Source: Symbiodinium natans
Lineage: Eukaryota > Sar > Dinophyceae > Suessiales > Symbiodiniaceae
Direction of reading: 5' to 3'
Assembly: GCA_905221605.1 (NCBI GenBank)
Contig: CAJNDS010001446.1
Location: 286,927 to 350,926, forward strand
Length of the DNA: 64,000 bases
In this document: one piece after another, positions 15,500 through 25,970 of the stretch
Layout of the letters: each line of letters opens with the position of its first letter
Position numbering within the stretch: the first letter of the stretch is position 1
Program-made: the position numbers and the translations under genes
Notes under the pieces: model-generated
The model's database searches: none
What the model was told of the DNA's origin: nothing
Seen by the model: the letters and a program-made list of their open reading frames with translations, nothing else

Positions 15500-16594
15500 C
15501 GCTGGGCACGGAGAGCTTATCAGCTCGAATCGCAATCCGTTCGCCTTGATGTCTTTGACCACGTCAAGGAGGAGATCCGCTCGCACCACGACACCTACAT
15601 GGGCCGCATTGATGTCTTGCTTCTGGTCCTAGCTTTGCTTCTTGGCTCTCACCAGGCCTTAAGATGCCTTAAGCACCAGAAGAGTCGGCTCTGAGACTCG
15701 AAGATCTGGCATCACCTAAGGATTTGGCCTTTCGCCTTGAATGCCATCCAGTTCTCAGACCCATTCATACCGCAAACCGAGGCCGAGTGCGAATCTTGCA
15801 TAGAAGTCCAGCACAGATGGCTTGTGCTCATTTGGACGACACTCTTAGGTGCAATTCTCGTTCTACCTTTCTGGGGCATTCTGATGCTCATCCGTTGTCG
15901 GTTGAAGTTGGATGCATGGCTCGAGTACTCCCTGGCCAGATTGAGCCAGGCAAGACGGGGCATGAACATCGCACCCCAAACCAAAGTGGGGTCATCCAGA
16001 AACGAAGATGATGAGGAGGACCATGACGACACCAAAGAGATTGTGTGCAAGTTGGTCAACATGGTCGCAGAATGTCAGGAATACCTGGGCATAATGTGGA
16101 CAGAGGAATGCAGCTGGCTTGTTCACACCTCCACTAGCCTTCTTTGGATTTCAGCTGGGGCTGCACTGCTGCTTACTGCGTTGTCTATCTGGATCTTCAT
16201 GGTCAACAAAGGTGGCTCACACGCGAAGTTTGGGCATTGGTTTGCCATGATTATCACGTTGGGCATGGCCGTGCCGCTGGTCTACGTTGCCCGAAGATCT
16301 TTCGACGAGCTGGAACCTCCTGGTGAGGGAACCCTTGCGCAAGCAGTGAGTAACCCAGCCATCAACGAGCCTGCGGCACGCCGTCGAAGAGCAGAGCTGC
16401 TCAGGGGAAACAGCAGCCCCAACTTCGGGCGGCTTGACACACATGATGAGGACGTGAAGATGGAGACTGAAGAGGGGACCTTACTCTCTAGCCTGCAGGA
16501 AAGGTTCTCCACCTTGCTTCCGAGCTTAAAGCGGATGTGTGGTCGCAGACGGCACAGGAGGAAGAAATCGGAGCCTCTTTTGAGACCAGCATAG
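15500..16594 (+). CDS. Multi-pass membrane protein of a dinoflagellate-type family
   Basis: Two exons. Exon 1 (about 15500-15650) reads RLDVFDHVKEEIRSHHDTYM then GRIDVLLLVLALLL, a first hydrophobic segment. After a short intron of about 70 bases with a CACCTAAG acceptor, exon 2 (15721-16594) begins IWPFALNAIQFSDPFIP. Exon 2 continues with a Cys-containing loop (ECESC), a membrane segment (WLVLIWTTLLGAILVLPFWG), a charged loop with a D/E-rich stretch, and two more hydrophobic segments (LLWISAGAALLLTALSIWIF; WFAMIITLGMAVPLVYVA). It ends in a cytosol-like basic tail RRRHRRKKSEPLLRPA and stop. I recognise this architecture from predicted dinoflagellate proteins of unknown function; that recognition is from memory. 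The donor does not look like a normal GT, which fits the relaxed splice sites known in dinoflagellates. The N-terminus upstream is not determined because minus-strand coding signals begin there. Confidence 0.75.
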
Positions 16595-16880
16595 AGGTCG
16601 ATTTCTTCTCGCAGCAAGGTCGGCCCTTGATACTTGTGCGCAAGCGTGGTGCCCGGCTGAGCTCGTCAACGACACACTGGGACCCTCTGGCAGATTTGAA
16701 ACAGCCGCCACATCGAGTCCCTTCCAATCAATGTGCAAGAGACACATACGGGGGTTGTTCTCAGTTCCAGATCCTCTTACAGATACCTTTTGTAGATGGA
16801 TCCGTTTATGCGCTACTAGAAGGACCTCTTAGAAAAACCCCGGCGTAGCACGCAGACTAGGGCACACGAGTATGCCGTAT

Positions 16881-17127
16881 GCCAAGGCAGAGAGTGGTAA
16901 ATTCAAAAGTCTTGCAAAGCAAGCCTTCACCAGCTTTTTCGGCCGCGCTCAGGGAACTCGAGGCACCGCTCGGGGTCCATCTCCGAAGTGACTGGCCCAT
17001 GATGCGGAAAATTGCCATAAGCAGGTTTCAGCCCCGAAATGGTGTGGAAATGGTGTGGAGTATTCGTTTGCAGCTTCGGAGTTTGGAGCCCTGTACTGCT
17101 GGCATCGCAAAGAGCTTTGACCGCTAG
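16881..17127 (+). CDS. Possible short exons, unidentified
   Basis: Two stretches have some protein character: AKAESGKFKSLAKQAFTSFF at 16881-16978 and NGVEYSFAASEFGALYCWHR at about 17037-17115. They are in different frames, so a small intron would be needed. They could instead be the 3' untranslated region of the membrane protein gene that ends at 16594. No family identified. Confidence 0.22.
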
Positions 17128-17175
17128 ACCCCTTCTGCCATCGGACGTGATTGCAAGTGCGCGAAACTGGCGCTT

Positions 17176-17480
17176 GGGGGGGGGGGAGGGGGGGGGGGGG
17201 GGGGGGGGGACAGCAATGCACGTGCAATCTTAGCTTGAGCCTTTCCACAAAAGACGCGCATGCTGCTAGTCCCACCACTCAGCTTTCAGGACGTGGGCAG
17301 CAAGACTGGCAACGAGGCCGCTGCAAACTATGCACTGGATTGTAAAATAGCACATACACATATACATATATGCATATATATTATATATACACATGTATTT
17401 CTATATATACACCAATAAATAACATACGAATACACATATACGCACATCCGTGCATACATACGCATGTAGACATGTAGACA
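17176..17480. repeat. G-run and CA/TA microsatellite
   Basis: A run of about 33 G with a single A interruption spans 17176-17209. It is followed at 17349-17480 by an irregular (CA/TA)n microsatellite containing ACATATA and ATATATAC units. Confidence 0.9.
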
Positions 17481-17787
17481 AACATGGTGTACGCACAAAA
17501 GCGTATTTTTGACGTGCATATGTTGCGCGGGATGACTCAGCAGTGGGCTGTGAACTCCACGCCTCCAGCATTAGGTGCAATCGGAGCGACTTCCGGCAGG
17601 GTCCAGGCGCCCGTGAGGGCACATCCTCGGGACTCTGGCGGGCTTAGGGAGTTGGTCTTTGGTAGCTGAGGAATATGAAGGCTACATAAGGCTACCTTGA
17701 TTTTTCTTGACCGGGAGGGAGGAGGATTGACGGGGTTTAGGAAGGGAGCCTAACCTCCGAGAAGCGGAATAAGATGGTACAAGGGAG

Positions 17788-17985
17788 TTGCTTGGATCGG
17801 TGAGAGGGAGCGGTGGCACGTTAGACCAAGCTGGATTCAACCCCTCGCGCTGTTTGAGGCAGATGGCGCCTGATGCATCGTCGGGTGCGCAGTCTCAGCT
17901 TGCACTGCTGGAGGAAGTGTTCGTAACCAACTTGATACTTCCAAGTCCGGCTAATCCCTTGTGGCCAGAATGCCCCTCTTGAGCG
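17788..17985 (+). CDS. Possible exon, unidentified
   Basis: An open frame ending TGA that contains SQLALLEEVFVTNLILPS, which looks like a helix. The rest is not distinctive. It precedes the better supported exon at 18.04 kb in the same orientation. Confidence 0.2.
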
Positions 17986-18033
17986 AAAGGATGCACGAAG
18001 ACTGAGGATCTGAATCGTGGACCGGTGCATGCC

Positions 18034-18232
18034 CCCTGCATGCCTCATCAGATCTGGAGGGCAACGCAGGTGCCTTGCTCAAGGTGCTGGAGTGGATTGA
18101 AACTCACACCAGCCGGCTAGAAACACATCAGGAGCAAGAATACACGGTCAACATATGCTCAACCCCCAATGTGAACGGTCTGGATGTGCGAGAGCTCAAG
18201 ACTCACGATGCCTGGCGGACCATAAACTTTTG
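18034..18232 (+). CDS. Unidentified coding exon
   Basis: An open frame without a start codon with clear protein character: SDLEGNAGALLKVLEWIETH, then TVNICSTPNVNGLDVRELK and a stop at about 18230. Charged and hydrophobic residues alternate as in an amphipathic helix. It may belong to the cyclin-like gene downstream or to a separate gene. No family recognised. Confidence 0.4.
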
Positions 18233-18430
18233 AGACAGTTGTTACAACAATCCAGAGTGCAACACCCCAAGGAGCTGCTCGTTGTCCACAATGGAAACAA
18301 CAATCGTTAGCAGAACGTGACTGCCCTAAGTGCAGCTGCGATTCTTTACTGTGGAGGCTCCCTACAAAACCGAAAGCAATATAGCTGTTCAGAGATAGTA
18401 CGTTACCCCATACAGGCCTAAATGTGAACA

Positions 18431-19662
18431 CTCCCCAATTTGCGGATGTATACCAGGCGATGCGAGATAAAGGGACCTCCGTGTATTCAGTTTACCTAGG
18501 TCTAGCGCCATGTTCCGCGAAGTGTTTCTGTTTGGATGTTGATTGGACGGCTAGGCCTCGGCTCATCGGCCAGTTTGGCTCAAGCCTCAAGGTGAGGGCA
18601 TCTAGGAGACTCCGGGGCTCCAATTAGCATTTGCCGGGGTACAAAGCCACGTCTACTTGTTCATCATGGAGGCCGCGAACGGCTACCTGCTTTTCGAGCC
18701 AGTCCAGGGCCAAAACACCAAGTACTTGCCGATGGTCATCTCCGAGAACATAGAGGAGGAGCTTCATCGCCGGGTCGCCTCCTCCGACACGATCGATAAC
18801 CTCAAAGAGGATGACGGGATGACGCATCTGCCGATACGGTCGATGTCGCTCGACGGATCAATTCGTCCCTATGCTTTGCGCTGCATTTCCCACCTGCTTC
18901 GGGCGAAAACTTCGGATGAAGGCATTTGGTTTCACGCGGCCCTGCTTCTTGATCGCTTCGCAGCAAGCAACAGCTTTCACTTGGAAGCTGCCGCTGACTT
19001 GCGCGTGCTCAGCGAGCCTTGCCTTGAAGTGCGCATCCGCGAGGCCCTTTGCAGACCAGAGCTCCCGTTGGATGATCTTGACCAAGGACTTTGCAGAGTG
19101 GTTGGAGTCCACACAGAACTGCGTGACTTCTGAAGTGTCCAGCGAGGCACTCGCGCTGCATGAGAGGACGGTTTTTGGTTTTTGAGGCGCTCGACTGGCA
19201 TGTGGGAGGCGCCTGTGTCGAGCACTGGTACATTGCTTACTTCACTCGCTTTGAATGCGTGGTGGGTCAGGATTTCCAAGCTCCTATCCTGCAGATGCGA
19301 GCCACATTTAGGCTGTTCGCGCGCGCTGTGGTGTTGCGCTTCTCAGCGTCTCCGATGCTTAGCCATGGCAAGTTGGCCACCGGACTGTTCAGCCTGAGCT
19401 TTGCGTATGTGGGCCTGCTGCCAATGGCCAGCCTCAAGCCGTCGACCATGAGTGCTGCAGAGTGGGGCGCGCTTTTTGCGGCTGCTCTTGTCCGCGGGCT
19501 GAGACAATGAGGCTTATGGACGTGCTCTGCTTGGTCGTCAAGGAAAAGCCGGATGACATCCGCGCCTGGTCAAGGCATGCACTAGAAGCCTTGGGCGAAA
19601 GTTTTCGGCAACTTAGCACCTTCCAAGTTGAGGGGGGAGGGGAGGGGGGGGGCAATAGCTGA
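18431..19662 (+). CDS. Cyclin-like protein, multi-exon
   Basis: Protein-like pieces in order: about 18431-18510 (FADVYQAMRDKGTSVYSVYL); 18666-about 19005, starting at an ATG (MEAANGYLLFEPVQG) and containing SIRPYALRCISHLLRAKTSD and WFHAALLLDRFAASNSF; about 19055-19185 in a second frame (TKDFAEWLESTQNCVTSEVS); about 19185-19505 in a third frame (FEALDWHVGGACVEHWYIAY, then KPSTMSAAEWGALFAAALV); and 19507-19645 (RLMDVLCLVVKEKPDDIRAW). The A-x-x-LLDRF helix and the later EALDW helix match the spacing and residues of a cyclin-box fold, which binds and activates cyclin-dependent kinases. That assignment is by pattern, not alignment. Frame changes imply introns with acceptors at TTTGCAG near 19050 and 19095. 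The C-terminus is uncertain. Confidence 0.5.
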
Positions 19663-19712
19663 TTCCTCGCTCGATATGCAAAGTTGGGTGGAAGGGTGCA
19701 ACAATTGCATCT

Positions 19713-19970
19713 TTGGGTCTTGCGAAGCATCAGATCCTGGTGTGTAGACAGACCAGATGGTTGGGCCCCGAAGCGTTTCGAAACCGACCACCAGGCCCAG
19801 AAAATCCCAGAATTCCTTTGCTTGAGAGATCTAGAACCACCATCTGGATCACGGAAGCCCCGGAGAGTGTGCGGCTTGGGACCTCGGCCACACTCGCCAA
19901 GGATTGCATGACGGCCCAATTTGGTTTTAAGTTGTATGCTCGGATGTTAGGCCATATCATAAGCCCTTAG
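19713..19970 (+). CDS. Unidentified coding exon
   Basis: An open frame with residues LAKHQILVCRQTRWLGPEAF and later RTTIWITEAPESVRLGTSAT, ending at a TAG near 19968. It follows the cyclin-like exons directly, in the same orientation, after a G-run (19632-19650). It may be a further exon of that gene. No family recognised. Confidence 0.33.
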   Translation: MGLAKHQILVCRQTRWLGPEAFRNRPPGPENPRIPLLERSRTTIWITEAPESVRLGTSATLAKDCMTAQFGFKLYARMLGHIISP

Positions 19971-20520
19971 TAGTTTCCAGCGCTGATCTGCGAGACTTGC
20001 TGCTGAAACATGTATCTTTGATTTCGCAACATGAGGGGCACAAGTGCCTCCTTCACTTTCAGCGCTAAGCACGGAGCATTCGCACCACCTAGGAGAAGTC
20101 TGCATTCTGAACCCACAGCGGCTGCGCGAATTTTTTGTTATTCTGTCCCCTACTCGATTGGTCAGGTCATATGATGATGCTGCTATGCTGTCTGCTTTTG
20201 CTGTGCATACCTGAAGATCGAGGTTCGCTCAATCGCGCGGATTCACGTAGAACGTCTGGTTCATTTGTAGTAGTTGCCAGCTTTGCATTGCGGTGCGGCA
20301 CCTCAGCTGGATTCTATGCAACTGCTATGCAACTTCTGAACTCTTAGTGCTTGTGATGGCCAATGCCCAGTTCTGAGTCCTCAACCCACAGGGGCAATCT
20401 GCGATGTCACTTGCAGCTGCGTTATGTTAAAGATTTTTTGGGTCTGTAGAGGGTGGCCCGCACACCTTCTTTGCGAACTTTAAAAGCAAGAGATGGTTGT
20501 GGCAAGTTTTCCCCAGTCCG

Positions 20521-20580
20521 TGCCCTGCAGTGCGTTCGAAAGAGGTCAGCTAGGCGGGTGGCGAAACCCTAAACCTAAAC
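20521..20580. repeat. tRNA-like short element with telomere-like 3' end (copy 1)
   Basis: CCCTGCAG, then a stretch with AGAGGTCAGCTAGGCGGGTG, runs directly into AAACCCTAAACC. It matches the copy at 43112-43180. The middle resembles the 5' half of a tRNA-derived retroposon (box A-like). Confidence 0.4.
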
Positions 20581-20715
20581 AACCTTGCTTCGGGAGTGGT
20601 TTGGTGGTGAAGGAAGAAGGAAGGGAGGCGACGGAAAAACGTGATCACCTCAAAGCAGTGATGTGGCGTGATCTTCCAAGAGAAGGTTGCTGGGCCAGCT
20701 TTTCTTTCTTTCTTT

Positions 20716-20846
20716 CCAGCGCGACACAATCAACCCTGCCTGCGGTTTGGCCAGCTATGCGGGAGCGACAAAAAATCAAGGTGGTGCTGCAACGCAAGCT
20801 CTGGTGCATCACAATAACAACAATGACAGCAAAAAGGAACACAGCT
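20716..20846 (+). CDS. Possible exon, unidentified
   Basis: The frame DTINPACGLASYAGATKNQG continues to an Asn-rich HHNNNNDSKKEHS and a TAG. An overlapping longer frame (20493-20870) is less protein-like. Support is weak. Confidence 0.2.
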
Positions 20847-21432
20847 AGTCCCAGTACTGGCTTAAGATGAACGACAGTCTTTTGTGAACTAACTAAGAGA
20901 AGGATACTACATGCTTCCTTCGCAAGAAAAGCTAAACTCCAGGGCTGGGCCAGCCATCCCCTGCCGATGGCGCTCCCGCCTCAGAGAAGCGTGGTGACCT
21001 TCTAATAAAGGGAATCCTTCGATGCGGGGTCCTATATGAGGGGTCCTCTATTTTTGTGAAAGATGGGGTTTAGGGTTAAGGGGGTACTCTTCCAGCGACC
21101 GCGGGAGGATGAAGCCTAGCAAGAATCCAAGCATCCGTGGCAGGGCGGGCCGCGGATCGGCCATATGCTTGTCACAGTTTTCATAGCTTTTAGCGGTTTA
21201 GGGTTTAGAATTAGGGTCACATGAGTCACATGGGAAACGCAGCCACGAAGAGCTATGCTTGCCTGCGAGTTCATCCTGAAATTGGTGAGGCCCCCGCAAA
21301 CACGTGCTGCCGTCCTTGGTTGAAGATGAGGGCTTTGGTATATGCATGAGGTGGAGCAGAGCTTCTGCAGCCAGGTTCCCTCGAGGCTGTCACGATTTCC
21401 CATGCTATATCATGTTTTAACATGTTAAGGAA

Positions 21433-22572
21433 ATGCCGGCCCAGGCGACTTCCTGCTTTAGGTCACAAGGTGCGGTTCACTTCTTGCTGACCTCGGCTCA
21501 AATGCCGGACGTTTCATGTATAGTACAGTCCATGGCACTGTCACGCAGCCTGTCTGGCACATGGCATCCTTCATTCTTGAATGCAGCGGTGCATCACGAC
21601 CTGAAGCTCCTGGGCACTTGCTTCGGCATTCTGCCGACCTCGCACCCCTCTACACCCCTCAAAAAGAGCCCTCTAAGCTTCGTCCACCAGGGCGAAGGGG
21701 GAGCCAAAAGCCCCCGATCCCCCCGCCTCGGCCATGCCCCGCTTGCAGCAACTCCTGGAGGTGCCTCCTTAGCTGCTACCTACCGTCTCTTATCATGATG
21801 TCCGAGTTTTTTTTTAAACACACCTTTTGTTTTTGTTGTTGTTGTTGGCCTACTATTGTGGGTAGGACTGTTGTTTGCTACTACTGCTTTTCAAGACTTC
21901 TTTTGCTGCTGTTATCACTGTGACCTTGCTTTTATTGTCAGTAGTAGAACTACGATGATTACCAGAATTAAGTGCTCTGAGTACTATGAAGAAACTCTAA
22001 GTGGGATCTGCTCCTGTCAGTGCTTGCAGCTTGTGCCGGCCAATCCTGTACAGTGTACATCATGCCCTCCCCAGCCATTGGTCTTGCAAGGGCCTGGTCG
22101 CTGGTGGTGTGAAGGGAGTGCGGCGCCAGCTCCTGAGCGCTCGTGCTGAGAGTCTTTCTTTGGGGAGGACTGCAGTACGTCTTGCCGGATGACCGGCACC
22201 TTAGCGGGCTCGCTGCCTCAGGCGATGGCATGCTACTGCGCCCAGTCTGGCAATCAGATGCATGCCCTTGTCTACAGGCCCCGCGTGCACGGGATTACTT
22301 CTTGTGGAATCATCTGCAAGTTGGGCAAAATGCCGCACCGCTCGAACACAGCACACCCCCTTGTATGGAGATGCTCTTACGCGGGGCACGCTGCTAAGGG
22401 GCGATTGTTCGCAGGATGCCTGTCGCTCCTCGTCCTCACGCAGTCACCCGGTGAAGACCTCTTTCGAGAAGCAAGAAGGTGCGCAGCCAGACTGTCTTGG
22501 AGATTTCTAGTTGGGCAAGAGGGAGCAAGAGGGAGCAGAGCCGAATGGAGATGCAATTTTGCGGCGCTGTGA
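21433..22572 (+). other. Ambiguous coding-like stretch
   Basis: Several overlapping frames of 80-135 codons exist on the plus strand at 21433-21923 and 22189-22572. None reads clearly as protein across its length, and the frames compete. Pieces such as LTQSPGEDLFREARRCAARL (near 22440-22500) could be real exons of the gene that becomes clearer at 22573. I do not call a gene here. Confidence 0.2.
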
Positions 22573-24635
22573 GGGCCTGAAGAAGAGATCGACGAGTCCA
22601 AGCTGGAAAGTGGTCTTCCTGATGACGATGTGCTTGGGCAGATTGTAATTAAGCTCCGATGCCCTTGACTGCGCATGCTGGCTGAACTGTGCGGTTTGTA
22701 CGCTTTCTGGTAAGGAGCGGACCGAGTGTAACCTGGACTCCCTCAAGCTTGGCAATCAGACAGGCTGCCATGTGATGTTGCGCAGGGAGGGCGATGGATA
22801 GCACCTCGTATTGCGACTGACAAGTGGAGGCAAGTGGAGCAAAGAGAAGGACGACATAAAGTCAGCGTCCTGGAACCAAGTGGCGGCCCACTGACCACCG
22901 AGCTCATGGGATGCTGAGGTGGGCCTACGACAACTCGCTGAAAGGACAGGAGGTCCAAGTTTGGTGGCCGGGCCGCGTTGCGAGCTCAGATGTTCGTTAA
23001 AACGGCGGATAGATAGCGGCTAGCGGTTGCTACTGGTGACTGCCGTGGCTCATCATCCTTCGCATCCTTTGCCTTCTTTGCTTCAGACCGATCATGGCGA
23101 GTGCAACGACTTGCATGATGAGGCTTTGGTAATCGGTGGCTGTTGGGTGGAAGCGTGACATAGCTGTGTCAACCAACAAATTTCCCTTGTCAGGAGAGAG
23201 GCTGCTGGTACCGGGCCAAGCTGCTCAACGACCCATACTGCACAGATGCAGGCCAAAAGTGGAGCAGCCTGTTGTGATTCTCTTCGGAATGCTTCGAATG
23301 CCATTCTCCATAGGCCGGTGTATACACTTTGCTGCGCATGATGGGGAGCCAACGAACACCTTCTCCTGTCCAACATGGATCCGAGATCCTGATGGCATCG
23401 GCTCTTGGCTGAGCAAGGCTTCGCTGCGGACGTTCCCAATGACTCAGGCAAGTCATGCGGCGGTTGCATGCCGAGGCTGCAAGCTGCCAAGATTCAATTG
23501 GCAAGCCTGCCCCATGCGCTTCAAGATGATGCGGGTTGACACCGGGATTCCTCAGGACTGCTTGATGCTTCTCAGACCTGGCCCCCCGCATCCTCAGCCT
23601 AACACCCAAGTGCAGGAGTTCAAGCAGGCCTTGAGCACCCCGTGCTCTGCAGCCAAAGAGCCAGAGGCACCTCCCGTTCCAGACCACCAGTTTCCCGAGC
23701 GGAGTCTTGGCCAAATTTCGACGAAGGGATCTAAGGGATCATGGATTCTTTGCTGTTCTTGGGCTGATGGGCTGTCTCAGTCAGGGACGACAAGGGCGAG
23801 GTGAAGGAGACGCCGGGCGCAGCGGCAGATGAGGCAGCCGGAGAGGCCCAGAAGGCGGGCCCCGTCACGCAAGGGAATCAGGTACCTTCTGTCCGCTATC
23901 CCGTTACATCTACAACCCCCTTATTCCTTACGAAGACCTAAAAAGGTTGAGGGGAAGGCGGTCAGGGCGACGCCGTACTGTATGATGTCGGCTGCCAGCG
24001 GCTGTTTCAGGTTGCTGCGAAAGACGATGGCGCAGGACTGCGCGGGGTGAAATGTTTACTTGTTACTAGTTCCTAGCAGGGAAGTACGAAATTAGGGGAT
24101 TAGGGACCTTACATCACCCTATATGTGCATATCATTTAGAGTTGCTTTAGATGTTTTACCCTTCAAGAACTGGTGAGCACGAAGTAGGGGCAGACATTGG
24201 GCATTGGTGCCAGGAAAGGATCCGGGCAAGGAGCCGGAAAATGCAGAGCCACCAGTTGGCCACTGCTCCGGGGCGACGAACGAAGCAGACTCCCGGGCTT
24301 ACATTGTCAGCATGTGCTGTAGCAGCGCATCTCAGTGCACCTTCTCCCCCCCTCCGCCGGATGTCGGACAATATAATATCCAATCAAGGCAGGCTCAAGT
24401 ATGACAAGTACGGGCATGTGTGTGTGTGTGTGTGTCAAGGACGAAGCCCGCATGATCATGGACCTCAAAAAGAATACGTGGTACCGCTGCAACGAAATGA
24501 TGCGCTGCCTGGCTGCCGATCAACTGATCAACTCAGGGCATGAGTACCGCCCGAAGTTCCCGCAAAGAGTTCAAGCTTTCGGCGAAACATCCAAAACCCG
24601 TAAAAGCTGGACTAGAAAACCGAGTTTTCTTTAGG
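22573..24635 (+). CDS. Unidentified multi-exon gene(s)
   Basis: A series of short protein-like frames in one orientation: 22573-22665 (EEIDESKLESGLPDDDVLGQ, then IVIKLRCP); about 22880-22910 (VSVLEPSGGPLTTELM); 23191-23274 (ERGCWYRAKLLNDPYCTDAG, then QKWSSLL); about 23550-23740 (QVQEFKQALSTPCSAAKEPE); 23780-23881 (VRDDKGEVKETPGAAADEAA, ending GNQ before a canonical GTACC donor and preceded by CTCAG); 23957-24048 (DAVLYDVGCQRLFQVAAKDD); about 24205-24310 (GKDPGKEPENAEPPVG); and 24430-24632 (KDEARMIMDLKKNTWYRCNE). No family recognised. The pieces may belong to two genes. The acidic/Ala-rich segment at 23.8 kb looks like a linker. Confidence 0.4.
24050..24150. other. AT-rich spacer
   Basis: A short AT-rich stretch with a CTATATGTGCATAT motif; probably intron. 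Confidence 0.25.
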
Positions 24636-24649
24636 GACAAATCGAACAA

Positions 24650-25310
24650 CGCTGCCCCACAGCGTGCCTTTCTGTAAACTTGAAATTGATCTTGGTTTTC
24701 TTTGCCACTCACTGTATAGAATTGTTTTTCACAGATGGTTCGGGCTTGCGTTGCGATCATATGAACAAGTAGTACGACGCTTCGTGTACCATAGTTGATA
24801 TCTCAAAGACGTGGTAACGAAGGTGACATGGAGAATTCAAACCCGGATTACTTAGCATATTCATGAGCTGGGGCGTGAGCTAAATTTATGCTGCTTTTCG
24901 TGCTTCGTTGCATGTCATGAATCCTTTTATGAGTCTGAGCACCTCGTCGGTCAATTTTCAGAGCTGAGCTTAGGCTGTGAACCATGGGACATTCGCTCCT
25001 CGACAGCATCATTGTCCAGAAACATGTGCGTCCCAGGGCATGTTTGATTCCGTAGCCCGGTCTAGTTTGGGGTTCTGGAGTGTAGTGCGTCTGAGGCAAG
25101 ATTCTTGATGATGAGCGCCGGTGCAAGCATTAGTCTTGGTAGTGCTGCCAGTGCATCATCAAGACAGTTACTATTGACGATTAAATTATAAATGGTATTT
25201 ATGAATTAAGAGTATTACTAATAGTATTACTGCCATTAAATTATTAAGAGTATTACTAATCGTAGGCATCGCTTTGGTTCTGTGGCCAGCCGCAAGATTC
25301 GCATTCTTTA
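24650..25310. other. No gene recognised
   Basis: AT-rich spacer with a tandem pair near 25190-25265, where AAATTATTAAGAGTATTACT resembles AATTAAGAGTATTACTAATA. No convincing exon on either strand. Confidence 0.4.
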
Positions 25311-25311
25311 G

Positions 25312-25479
25312 CGAAGGAACCCGCAGTGTGGCAAGAAGAAATGCGGTCCAGACGAGCAATGCTTCATCCACCGCGTGTCCGCGCTTCAGTCCACCTACCA
25401 GTGCCCAAGAAGCATTATGCTACATGGTACCCCCCTGGTGGTCCTGAACTGCTCTTGGGATTCTATATGCCACCGCCAG
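25312..25479 (+). CDS. Cysteine-rich exon, EGF-like candidate
   Basis: After a TTTAG acceptor the frame reads RRNPQCGKKKCGPDEQCFIH, then QCPRS and further Cys residues, to CHRQ before a CAG|GTGCGT donor at 25479/25480. The C-x4-CGPDEQC spacing resembles the start of EGF-like or TIL-type extracellular domains, which would place the product in the secretory pathway. That is inferred from Cys spacing alone. The open frame continues past the donor to 25881, but that part is less protein-like. Confidence 0.4.
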
Positions 25480-25970
25480 GTGCGTGAAGGACTGGGCATA
25501 ACTGTTGCCATGCCAGTCGCTGGGAGTCTCGGGACAAAGACACATCACTGCAGCACTACTCAACATCGTTCAATGCAGCTTCCAAAATCTAGCATCGTGA
25601 CCCAGATGTTCCATCCTGTGATTCCTTTCTGCACCACATGCCAGAATGAAAACGCTTTGGTCATCACGGATGGCGACGATGCTGCCAAGTTGCTTGGCAG
25701 CCTTGTAATTGGATCCTGGCCGGGAAATCGAGACTTGCACAGCGAGCCGAATTCTGAGATCCGACATTTCACGACTAAGGCTTTGTGTCCCGTACCCTCT
25801 TGTCATCTGCAGCTTTCCGGAGGTGAAGGCTGTTGTGTCCATCTGTTTATGGCTGTGTACTATGAGTTTCAGACGCCCTGAACCCTAAACCCTAAACCAT
25901 TGGATCTAATTGGGGGCGGCGGGATGAAGCAGGCTCGGGCTCGGCGTCGGCTGAACATTCGGCCGTTCCT

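Noticed and set aside
18569-18589. Match to the dinoflagellate spliced-leader 3' part (TTTGGCTCAAG)
   Set aside because: Only about 16 of 21 bases fit from memory, and the site falls inside or beside a coding-like exon of the cyclin-like gene, not at an acceptor before a start codon. Likely chance.
21116-21403. Minus-strand frame of 95 codons
   Set aside because: It contains a telomere-type word (LNPKP) and has no consistent protein character; the plus strand is equally open.
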